Positions 1 to 11,049 of a stretch of 64,000 bases of DNA are shown piece by piece; position 1 is the stretch's first letter, and each line of letters begins with the position of its first letter. This DNA is from Pachyseris speciosa. Its lineage: Eukaryota > Cnidaria > Anthozoa > Scleractinia > Pachyseridae. The notes under the pieces were generated by a model. It saw nothing but the letters and a program-made list of their open reading frames with translations, was not told where the DNA came from and searched no databases. A program made the position numbers and the translations under genes. The stretch lies in assembly GCA_016490735.1 (NCBI GenBank), contig JAEMWC010000266.1, positions 666,001 to 730,000 on the forward strand, read 5' to 3'.

Positions 1-3000
1 ATTTTCATTTTAACAGGTCAACTATCACCAAGCTTACCAGTGGCATGCAGATTTTTCGTCGGAGGGTGCTACTGTTGGCTTTAAAAATTCCTGTTTTCAT
101 TTTCATTTTTAATGCTCAACTATCACCAAGGTTACCGGTGGCATCCAGATGTTTCGTCGGAGTGTGCTACTTTTCACTTTAACAATTCTTGTTTTCATTT
201 TCATTTTAACTCCTCAAGTATCACCAACGTTACCAGTGGCATCCAGATGTTTCTTCGGATTGTGCTACTTTTGCCCTTAACACCTCTTGTTTTCATTTTC
301 ATTATAACTCCTCAACTATCACCAAGGTCCCCAGTAGCATCCAGATGTTTCGTCGGAGTGAGCTACTTCTGGCTTTAACAATTCCTGTTTTCATTATCAT
401 TTTAACAGCTCAACTATCACCAAGGTTACCAGTGGCATCTAGATGTTCCGTCGGAGTGTGGTACTGTTGGCTTTACCAATTCCTGTTTTCATTTTCATTT
501 TAACTGCTCAAGTATTACCAACGTTACCAATTGCATGCAGATGTTTCGTCGGAGTGTGCTACTGTTGGCTTTAACAATTCTTGTTTTCATTTTCATTATA
601 ACTGCTCAACTATCACCAAGGTTACCAGTGGCATCCAGATGTTTCGTCGGAGTGTGCTAGTGTTGGCTTTAACAATTCTTGTTTTCATTTTTATTTTAAC
701 TGCTCAACTATAACCAAGGCTACCAGTGGTATTCAGATGTTTCGTCGGAGTGTGCTACTGTTGGCTTTAACAATTTCTGTTTTTATTTTCATTTTAACTG
801 CTCAAGTATTACCAACGTTACCAGAAGCATGTAGATTTTTCGTCGGAGTGTGCTACTGTTGCTTTTAACAATTCTTGTTTTCATTTTCATTTTAACTACT
901 CAACTATCACCAATGTTACCAGTGGCATCCAGATGTTCCGTCGGAGTGTGCTACTTTTGGCTTTAACAATTCCTGTTTTCATTTTCATTTTAACTGTTCA
1001 AGTATCACCAACGTTACCAGTGGCATCCAGTTGCTTCGTCGACGTGTGCTACTGTTGCTCTTAACAATACTTGTCTTAATTTTCACTATAACTCCTCAAC
1101 TATCACCAATGTTACCAGTGGCATCCAGATGTTTCGTCGTAGTGTGCTACTGTTGGCTTTAACAATTCTTGTTTTCAGTTTCATTTTAACTGCTCAACTA
1201 TCACCAAGGTTACCAGTGGCATCGAGATGTTTCGTCGGAGTGTGCTACTCTTGCTTTTAACAATTCTTGTTTTCATTTTCATTTTAACTGCTCAACTATC
1301 ACCAAGGTTACCAGGGGCATCCAGATGTTTCGTCGCAGTGTGCTACTGTTGGCTTTAACAATTCTTGTTTTCATTTTCATTTTAACTACTCAACTATCAC
1401 CAAGGTCACCAGTAGCATCCAGATGTTTTATAGGAGTGAGCTACTTTAGGCTTTAACAATTCCTGTTTTCATTTTCATTTTAACTAATCAAGTATCACCA
1501 ACGTTACCAGTGGCATCCAGATCTTTCGTCGACGTGTGCTACTGTTGCCCTTACGACTTCTTGTTTTCATTTTCATTATAACTCCTTAACTATTACCAAG
1601 GTCACCAGTGTCATCCAGATTTTTCGTCGGAGTGTGCTACGGTTGGCTTTAACAATTTCTGTTGTCAGTTTTATTTTAACTGCTCAACTATCACCAAGGT
1701 TACCAGTGGCATCTTGATGTTTCGTCGGAGTGTGCTACTGTTGGCTTCAACAATTCCTGTTTTCATTTTCATTTTAACTGCTTAAGTATCACCAACGTTA
1801 CAAGTGGCTTCCAGATCTTTCGTCGACGTGTGCTACTGTTCCCCTTAAACATTCTTGTTTTCATTTTCATTATAACTCCTAAACTATTACCAAGGTCACC
1901 AGTGGCATCCAGATGTTTCGTTGGAGTGAGCTACATTTGGCTTTAACAATTCTTGTTTTCATTTTTATTATAACAGCTCAACTATCACCAAGGTTACCAA
2001 TGGCATCCAGATGTTTCGTCGGAATGGTCTACCGTTGGCTTTAACAATTCTTGTTTTCATTTTCATTTTAACTCCTCAACTATCACCAAGGTTGCAACTG
2101 GCATCAAGATGTTTGGTCGGAGTGTGCTACTGTTTGCTTTAACAATTCCTGCTTTGATTTTCATTTTAACTGCTCAAGTGTTACCAACGTTACCAGTGGC
2201 ATGCAGATGTTTCGTCGGAGTGTGCTACTGATGGCTTTAACAATTTTTGTTTTCCCTTTTATTATAACTCCTCAACTATCACCAAGGTTACCAGTTCCAT
2301 CCAGATGTTTCATCGGAGTGAGCTACTGTTGGCTTTAACAATTCTTGTTTTCATTTTCATTATAACTGCTCAACTATCACCAAGCTTACCAGTGTCATCC
2401 AGATGTTTCGTTGGAGTGTGCTACTGTTGGCTTTAACGATACCTCTTTTCATTTTCATTTTAACTGTTCAAGTATCACCAACGTTACCAGTGGCATCCAG
2501 ATGTTTTGTCGACGTGTGCTACTGTTGCCCTTAACAATTCTTGTTTTCATTTTCATTATAACTCTTCAATTATCACCAAGGTTACCGGTGGCATCCAGTT
2601 GATTCGTCGGAGTGTGCCACTGTTGGCTTTAACAATTCTTGTTTTCATTTTCATTATAACTCATCAACTATCACCAAGGTTACCAGTGGCATCCAGATGT
2701 TTCGTCGGAATGTGCTACTGTTGGCTTAAACAATTCTTGTTTTCATTTTCATTTTAACTGTTCAACTATCATTAAGGTTACCAGTGGCATCTAGATGTTT
2801 CGTCGAAGTGTGGTACTGTTGGCTCTAACAATTCCTGCTTTCATTTTCATTTTAACTGCTGAAGTATTACCAACGTTACCAGTGGCATGCAGATGTTTCG
2901 TCGGAGGGTGCTACTGTTGGCTTTAACAATTCTTGTTTTCATTTTCATTTTCACTGCTCAACTATCACCAAGCTTACCAGTATCATCGAGATGTTTCGTC

Positions 3001-6000
3001 GGGGTCTGCTACTGTTGGCTTGAACAATTCCTGTTTTCATTTTCATTTTAACTCCTCAAGTATTAACAACGTTACCAGTGGCATCCAGATGTTTCGTCGG
3101 AGTGTGCTACTGTTGGATTTAACAATTCTTGTTTTCATTTTCATTTTAACTGCTTAACTCTCACCAAGGTTACCTTTGTTATCAAGATGTTTCGTCGGAG
3201 TGTGTTACTGTCGTCTTTAACAATTCTTATTTTCATTTTCATTATAACTCATCAACTATCACCAAGGTTACCAGTGGCATCCAGATTTTCGTCAGAGTGT
3301 GCTACTTTTGGATTTAACAATTCTTGTTTTCATTTTCATTATAAATCATCAACTATCACCAAGGTTACCAGTGGCATCCAGATGTTTCGTCGGAGTGTGC
3401 TACTGTTGGCTTTAACAATTCCTGTTTTTATTTTCATTTAACTGCTCATATATCACTAAGGTTACCAGTGGCATCCCGATGATTCGTCGGAGTGTGCTAC
3501 TGTTGGCTTTAACAATTCTTGTTTTCATTTTCATTTTAACTGCTCAACTATCACCAAGGTTACCAGTGGCATCCGGATGTTTCGTCGACGTGTGCTACTG
3601 TTGCTTTTAACAATTCTTGTTTTCATTTTCATTATTACTCATCAAACCATCACCAAGGTTACCAATTGCATCCAGATGTTTCCTCGGAGTGTGCTACATT
3701 TGCCCTTAACAATCCTTGTTTTCATTTCCATTATAACTCCTCAACTATCACCAAGGTCACCAGTGGCATCCAGATGTTTCGTCGGAGTGTGCTACTGTTG
3801 GCTTCAACAATTTTTGGGGCCATTTTCATTTCAACTGCTCAACTATCACAAAAGTTACCAGTGGCATCCAGATGTTTCGTCGCAGTGTGCTACTCTTGGC
3901 TTTAACAATTCTAGTTTTCATATTCATCTTAACTGCTCAACTATCACCATGGTGACCAGTGGCATCAAGATATTTCGTCGGAGTGTGCTACTGTTGCCCT
4001 TAACAATTCTTGTTTTCATTTTCATTATAACTCCTTAACTATCACCGAGGTCACCAGTGGCATCCAGATGTTTCGTCAAAGGAGCTACTTTTGGCTTTAA
4101 CTATTCCTGTTTTAATTTTTATTTTAACTGCTCAAGTATCACCAAGGTTACCAGTGGCATCCAGATGTTTGTCGGAGTGTGCTACTGTTGGCTTTAACAA
4201 TTCTTGTTTTCATTTTCATATTAACTGAGCAAATATCACCAAGGTTACCAGTGGCATCCAGATGTTTCGTCGGAGTGTGCTACTGTTGGCTTTAACAATT
4301 CTTCCTTTCATTTTCATTATAACTCATCAACTAACACAAAGGTTACCTGTGGCATCCAGATGTTTCGTCAGAGTGTGCTACTTTTGGCTTTTATCATTCT
4401 AGTTTTTATTTTCATTTTAACTGCTCAAGTATTACCAAGGTTAGCAGTGACATCCAGATGTCTCGTCGGAGTGTGCTACTGTTGGCCTCAAAAATTCCTT
4501 TTTTCATTTTCATTTTAACTGCTCAACTATCACCAAGGTTACCAGTATCATCCTGATATTTCTTCGGAGTGTGCTACTCTTGGCTTTAACACTTCCTGTT
4601 TTCATTTTCATTTTAACTTCTTAAGTATCACCAACGTTACCAGTGGCATCCAGATGTTTCGTCGACGTGTGCTACTGTTCCCTTAAAAAATTCTTGTTTT
4701 CATTTTCATTATAACTCCTCCACTATCACCAAGGTTTCCAGTGGCATTTAGTTGTTTCGTCGGAGTGTGCTACTGTTGGCTTTAACAATTCTTGTTTTCA
4801 TTTTCATTATAACTCATCAACTATCACCAAGGTTACCAGTGGCAATCAGATGTGTTGTCGGAGTGTGCTCCTGTTGGCTTTAACAATTCTTGTTTTCATT
4901 TTCATTTTAACTGTTCAACTATCACCAAGGTTACCAGTGGCATTTAGATGTTTCGTCGGAGTGTGCTACTGTTGCTTTTAACAATTCTTGTGTTCATTGT
5001 CATTATAACTCATCCAACTATCACCAAGGTTAACAGCTGCATCAGGATTTTTCGTCGGAGTGTGCTACATTTGCCCTTAACAATTCTTGTTTTCATTTTC
5101 ATTATAACTCCTCAACTGTCATCAAGGTCACCAATGGCATCCAGATGTTTCGTCGGAGTGTGCTACTGTTGGCTTTAACAATTCTTGGTTCCATTTTCTT
5201 TTTAACTGCTCAACTATCACCAAGGTTACTAGTGGCATCCAGATGTTTCGTCGGAGTGTCCTTCTGTTGCCGTTAACAATTCTTGTTTTCATTTTCATTA
5301 TCACTCCTCAACTATCACCAAGGTCACCAGTGGCATCCAGAGGTTTCGTCGGAGTGAGCTACTTTTCGCTTGAACAATTCCTGTTTCTATTTTCATTTTA
5401 ACTGCTCAAGTATCACCAACGTTACCAGTGACATCCAGATGTTTCGTCGGATTGTCCTACTGTTGCCCTTAATACTTCTTGTTTTCATTTTCATTATAAC
5501 TCCTCAACTATCACCAAGGTCACCAGTGGCATCCAGATTTTTCGTCGGAGTGAGCTACTTTTGGCTTGAACAATTCCTGTTTTCATTTTCATTTTAACTG
5601 CTCAAGGATCACCAACGTTACCAGTGGCATCCAGATGTTTCGTCGACGAGTGCTACTGTTGACCTTAACAATTCTTGTTTTCATTTTTATTTTAACTGCT
5701 CAACTATCACCAAGGTTACCAGTGGCATCCAGATGATTCGTGGGAGTGTGCTACTGTTGGCTTGAACAATTCCTGTTTTCATTTCCATTTAAACTGTTCA
5801 AGTATCACCAACGTTACCAGTGGCATCCAGATGTTTCGTCGACGAGTGCTACTGTTGCCCTTAACAATTCTTGTTTTCATTTTCATTATAACACCTCAAC
5901 TATTACCAAGGTTACCAGTGGCATCCAGTTGTTTCGTCGGAGTGTGCTACTGTTGGCTTTAACAATTCTTGTTACAATTTTCATTATAACTCATCAACTA

Positions 6001-8770
6001 TCACCAAGGTTACCCGTGGCATCCAGATGTTTCGTCGGAGTATGCTACTGTTGGCTTTAACAATTCTTGTTTTCATTTTCATTTTAACTGCTCAAACATC
6101 ACCAAGGTTACCAGTGGCATCCAGATGTTTCGTCGGAGTGTTCTACGGTTGGCTTGAACAATTCCTGTTTTCATTTTCATTTTAACTCCTCAAGTATTAC
6201 CAACGTTACCAGTGGCATCCATATGTTTCGTCGGAGTGTGCTACTTTTGGCTTTAACAATTCTTGTTTACATTTTCATTTTAACTGCTCAACTATCACCA
6301 AGATTACCAGTGGCATCCAGATGTTTCGTCGGAGTACGCTACTGTTGGCTTTAACAATTCCTGTTTTCATTTTAATTTTAACTGCTCAAGTATCACTAAC
6401 GTTACCAGTGGCATCCAGATGTTTCGTCGGAGTGTCCTACTGTTGCCCTTAAAAATTCTTGTTTTCATTTTCATTATAACTCTTCAACTAACAGCAAGGT
6501 CACCAGTGGCATCCAGATGTTTCGTCGTAGTGAGCTACTTTTGGCTTTAACAATTCTTGTTTTAGTTTCATTTTAAGTGCTCAAGTTTCACCACGGTTAC
6601 CAGTGGCATCCAGATGTTTCGTTGGAGTGAGGAACTTTTGGCTTTAACAATTCCTGTTTTCATTTTCATTTTAACTGCTCAAGTATCACCAACGTTACCA
6701 GTGGCATCCAGATGTTTCGTCGACGGGTGGTACTGTTGTCCTTAACAATACTTGTTTTCATTTTCTTTTTAACTACTCAACTATCACCAAGGTTACCAGT
6801 GGCATCCAGATGTTTCGTTGGAGTGAGGAACTTTTGGCTTTAACAATTCCTGTTTTCATTTTCATTTTAACTGCTCAAGTATCACCAACGTTACCAGTGG
6901 CATCCAGATGTTTCGTCGACGGGTGGTACTGTTGTCCTTAACAATACTTGTTTTCATTTTCTTTTTAACTACTCAACTATCACCAAGGTTACCAGTGGCA
7001 TCCAGATGTTTCGTCGGAGTATGCTACTGTTGGCTTTAACAATTCTTGTTTTCATTTTCATTTTAACTGCTCAAACATCACCAAGGTTACCAGTGGCATC
7101 CAGATGTTTCGTCGGAGTGTTCTACGGTTGGCTTGAACAATTCCTGTTTTCATTTTCATTTTAACTCCTCAAATATTACCAACGTTACCAGTGGCATCCA
7201 TATGTTTCGTCGGAGTGTGCTACTTTTGGCTTTAACAATTCTTGTTTTCATTTTCATTTTAACTGCTCAACTATCACCAAGATTACCAGTGGCATCCAGA
7301 TGTTTCGTCGGAGTGTGCTACTGTTGGCTTTAACAATTCGTTTTTTCATTTTAATTTTAACTGCTCAAGTATCACTAACGTTACCAGTGGCATCCAGATG
7401 TTTCGTCGGAGTGTCCTACTGTTGCCCTTAAAAATTCTTGTTTTCATTTTCATTATAACTCTTCAACTAACAGCAAGGTCACCAGTGGCATCCAGATGTT
7501 TCGTCGTAGTGAGCTACTTTTGGCTTTAACAATTCTTGTTTTAGTTTCATTTTAAGTGCTCAAGTATCACCAAGGTTACCAGTGGCATCCAGATGTTTCG
7601 TTGGAGTGAGGAACTTTTGGCTTTAACAATTCCTGTATTCATTTTCATTTTAACTGCTCAAGTATCACCAACGTTACCAGTGGCATCCAGATGTTTCGTC
7701 GACGGGTGCTACTGTTGTCCTTAACAATACTTGTTTTCATTTTCTTTTTAACTACTCAACTATCACCAAGGTTACCAGTGGCATCCAGATGTTTCGTCGG
7801 AGTTTACTACTGTTGGCTTTAACAATTCTTGTTTTCATTTTCATTTTAACTGCTCATATATCACTAAGGTTACCAGTGGCATCGAGATTTTTCGTCGGAG
7901 TGTGCTACTGTTGGCTTTAACAATTCTTGTTTTCATTCTCATTTTAACTGCTCAAGTATCACCAAGGTTACCAGTGGCATCCAGATGTTTCGTCGGAGTG
8001 TGCCACTCTTGCCTATAGCAATTCTTGTTTTCATTTTTATTATAACTCATCAACTATCACCAAGGTTACTAGTTGCATCCAGATGTTTCTTTGGAGTGTG
8101 CTACTGTTGGCTTGAATATTTCTTGTTTTCATTTTCATTTTGACTTCTCAAGTATCACCAAGGTTACCAGTGGCATACAGATGTTTTGTCGGGGTGTGCT
8201 ACTCTTGCCTTTAACAGTTCTTGTTTTCATTTTTATTATAATTGTTAAACTATCACCAATGTTACCAGTGGCATCCAGATGTTTCGTCGGAGTGTACTAC
8301 TGTTGTCTGTAACAATTCTTGTTTATTTCATTTTCATTATAATTGATCAACTATCACCAAGGTCACCAGTGGCATCCAGATGTTTCGTCGGAAAGTGCTA
8401 CTGTTGGCTTTTAAAATTTTTGTTTTCATTTTCATTTTAACTGCTCAAGTATCACCAAGGTTAGCATTGGCATCCAGATGTCTCGTCGGAGTGTGCTACT
8501 TTTGGCTTTAACAATTCTTGTTTTCATTTTCATTTTAACCGCTCAAGTATCATTAAGGTTACCAGTGTTATCCAGATATTTCGTCGGAGTGTGCTACTGT
8601 TGCCTATGACAATTCTTGGTTTCTTTTTCATTATAACTGCTCAACTATCACCAAGATTACCAGTGGCATCCAGATTTTTCGTCGGAGTGTGCTACTGTTG
8701 GCTTTAACAATTCGTGTTTTCATTTTCATTTTAACTATTGAAGTATCACCAAGGTTACTAGTGGCAGCAG
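1..8770. repeat. 98-bp satellite array (about 89 monomers)
   Basis: The whole interval is a head-to-tail array of a monomer I count as 98 bp. Conserved blocks in each unit are TCACCAAGGTTACCAGTGG, CATCCAGATGTTTCGTCGGA and GTTTTCATTTTCAT. Units differ by point changes and rare indels. One recurring variant has CAAGTATCACCAACG with GTCGACGTGT, and another has CAACTATCACCAAGG with GTCGGAGTG. Variant units recur at spacings of 2 to 5 monomers, which suggests irregular higher-order structure. The left edge is cut by the window and the right edge decays at about 8770. Because 98 is not a multiple of 3, the short open frames pass through all three frames of the same repeat and are not genes. Function is unknown; large satellites are often pericentromeric or heterochromatic. 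Confidence 0.95.
6020..7789. repeat. Higher-order duplication inside the satellite (979-bp period)
   Basis: About 790 bp starting near 6020 recurs at an offset of 979 bp (ten monomers) with very few changes, including private variants such as GTGTTCTACGGTTGGC and CTCAAACATCACC. The dimer near 6614-6809, marked by GTTGGAGTGAGGAACTTTTGG, is repeated once more 196 bp downstream. This shows at least two recent unequal-exchange or replication-slippage events, one of two monomers and one of ten. Confidence 0.85.
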
Positions 8771-9340
8771 ATGTGACGAATAGTCCAGTTGTCTTGTGAT
8801 TTGAAGTCAAACTAATTGGAACGGAATTTTTCTGACTGCCAATGATACATAGTAGTGAACTTACATGTACTTCCGCACTAAAAGTTCTCCAAAAATTGTG
8901 TGGTGGAACAGGCTTAGATTAGGCATTGTAATATTTTGAGTTTGTGTCCACAGGCTACCCACTTCGTTTGGTGTAATAATGAATCGAAACACAAAATAAT
9001 GTTTTTTGAGCTACAGTAAATGTTTATAATGAAAAAATGTGATCAACAGATGAGAATGAAAAGGGTTAGTTTTTAAAAGAAACTGTCAGATGCTGCGTCT
9101 GTTGGGGAGTGAAACACGAGAATATCGTTTGTCAACGGAATTGACCACCGTAAAGAGATTAAAAAAGCTGACGTTTCTAGTGTTTGGCCTTCGTCAGAGG
9201 CCATCCAGGAATTGTGGGTTATGTATGGTTTGTGCACAGAACCTGGAGGTACGTGAAAAACGGAAATAAATTGAACGAAAAGCGTTCATTGATACGATTT
9301 GAAAGATGAATTTTTGCTCTAGATTTTTCCCCCTTTCGGT
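8771..9340. other. Satellite flank; dispersed-repeat fragment at 9080-9200
   Basis: No gene is seen. On the minus strand, 9080-9200 carries the motif CTGACGAAGGCC...GAAACGTCAGC, in which TGACG can pair with CGTCA, followed by CTCTTTACGGTGG. From memory, this string is common in marine invertebrate genomes near Penelope-like elements. That association is recalled, not shown here. Confidence 0.4.
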
Positions 9341-9352
9341 GTTAACTTGATC

Positions 9353-9770
9353 CCGGGGAGGGGGGTGGGGTGGGGGGTACTCCCAGAGAAATTGGGTAGG
9401 GCGTGCGGCCCCCTTCCGGAAACACTTACCCTATTTCAGAACGAAAACAGCGGTTCTCCCAACCCTATTTCAGACCTGATCAAAAATTTGATACCCTGTT
9501 TCAGACTTATTTCATGTGCGCGATAAAAGGTAAAAGATAATTAAGGACAAAAAAGAAGGGCTTTTGCAGATGGTCTTATCGCCTACTGAAGAAGTAGCTT
9601 CATCTAAAAAAGTATACCCAATCCAAAACGAGTGGACAAACCATACCTTATTTCAAACCAAAATGTTCAAAATCGATAACCTATTTCAGACCAACACGGC
9701 TAAAAATCCATACCCTTTGGTGCCCCATATACCTGATATAGCCCATATAAGGGAGAACCCCCACCCCCGA
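9353..9770. repeat. Dispersed repeat with GGGGGTACTCCC-type ends
   Basis: The left end has a G-rich stretch followed by GGGGTACTCCC. The right end (ATAAGGGAGAACCCCCACCCC) is roughly its inverse. Inside, CCCTATTTCAGAC-type phrases recur about every 30-60 bp. A second, 5'-truncated copy lies at 55970-56246. The structure resembles a non-autonomous DNA element, but I cannot name a family. Confidence 0.55.
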
Positions 9771-9883
9771 CCTTTTTTTTTCTTTTTCATTCGCTAATAA
9801 CTATTAACAGCAAATTAATGGTGTGGCGATAAGCACAAAAATGGTACCCCGCTACGCCATTCTTTTTCTTTTTTCTTTTTTTG

Positions 9884-9914
<31 letters not shown>

Positions 9915-9924
9915 TGTTTTTTGT

Positions 9925-10228
9925 AGGTTATACGTTGAGCACCAATTCAATCAATACAAAGACCCTAAACCTGAACTATACGGTCACTACATTGACGACG
10001 GCATCGGTGCAGTGTTTTGAGGAACTCAATGAATTTATAACCTCCGTCAATTCCTCTCATCCGGCTCTGAAATATAGCTGGGAAATTACAGAAACTTCGC
10101 TGGCTCTTCTTGATATCAAAGTTTCTATCCGTGGCAACAACTTATGTACCAGTGTGCTCTCCAAAGTCACAGATTATGACAGTTATTTATTTTATTCATC
10201 TTCACATCCATCTTACGTCAAATACTGA
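9925..10228 (+). pseudogene. Penelope-like element reverse transcriptase fragment
   Basis: Two frames join into one recognisable piece. The first reads ...PELYGHYIDDGIGAVF to about 10018 and carries the YIDD catalytic motif. The second (from about 10012) reads CFEELNEFITSV...HPALKYSWEI...LALLDIKVSI...LFYSSSHPSYVKY. This arrangement, with YIDD followed by a LDIKVS block and then a SSHPxHVK-like block, matches reverse transcriptases of Penelope-like elements. A frameshift near 10015 separates the two parts, and nothing recognisable follows. It is a dead fragment of about 100 codons, preceded by a T-rich stretch with TTTTG repeats (9860-9920). Confidence 0.75.
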
Positions 10229-10394
10229 AATTACTGCTCCCTGTTACGGTCGTAGGAAAATCCACGGAAATTTAATGAAATCAACATAGCCGGCTTTGAG
10301 TAAATTTGTCATAGACAAAGGAAAACGTGCTATAATTGTAAACGCTCACAAAATGAAAAATTAAAGTTATAACTGAACATACATTACTTGAGTG

Positions 10395-10441
10395 AACTCG
10401 CCTACCAGGAGGCGAACAAGTTGTGGAGGCGTAGGCGAGTT
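10395..10441. repeat. 11-bp inverted repeat
   Basis: AACTCGCCTAC (10395-10405) and GTAGGCGAGTT (10431-10441) are exact reverse complements separated by 25 bases. A poly(A) stretch lies just downstream at about 10479-10493. No function is assigned. Confidence 0.6.
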
Positions 10442-10702
10442 TACCGGTATTCCTAATTCGGCCGTGTTTTCTTAATTAAAAAAAAAAAAAAAACGAATGC
10501 GTGATTTGGACTTCTGCATTATTGTTTGTTGTCTCGTCACTTTCTCAGTCTCCCCGCCGCATAGAAAGTGATCCTAATTTTCTCACGGCTCAATCACAGT
10601 GTTTCCGGTGACAAAAATTAGTTTTGACAGCCGCACTTGCGAATTTTCACGCCTTCTACTTTACACGGGCTGATTCACTGACAGATTGAAATTCAAATAT
10701 GT

Positions 10703-10735
10703 AAGGAATGCGGGGTCCACAACCCCGCATTCCTT
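10703..10735. repeat. Perfect 13-bp hairpin, 7-nt loop
   Basis: The arms AAGGAATGCGGGG (10703-10715) and CCCCGCATTCCTT (10723-10735) pair perfectly around the loop TCCACAA. It is GC-rich against AT-rich surroundings. It could be a small foldback remnant or a structured RNA element. No T-tract follows, so it is not a simple terminator. Confidence 0.7.
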
Positions 10736-11049
10736 TGAAATACTTCCAGATAGACTCCGCTGCGTCTCCTCATGATACTTCCCAGCCAGCGTCATGCTGC
10801 ATGCGGAGCGGCTATTTGGTATATTGGCTCCACTGAGCACTCCTGAAAGCTCTACCGTGTTAACTAGCCACATGCAAACAAAGGCCACAAACAAGTTACT
10901 TCACGTCCCATTGTTCTTGTTTGCGCAGATATGCATATACGCAAGAAAAAGCGTGTCGTGTCAGACGAACCGATGTCTACTTCTCCCGTAAAGCACCTTT
11001 GGAACTTTAGTTTCCGCTTTACTTCAAGAGCCATATTTCCCTCGTAGCT

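Noticed and set aside
3577..4038. 153-codon open frame and many similar frames in 1-8770
   Set aside because: They are the 98-bp satellite read in successive frames. Stops fall at monomer variants, and the peptide repeats the same motif set, so this is not a protein gene.
10661..10894. Minus-strand frame with a hydrophobic start
   Set aside because: The first ATG is seven codons in. There is no supported splice site or recognised domain, and a perfect hairpin sits inside it.
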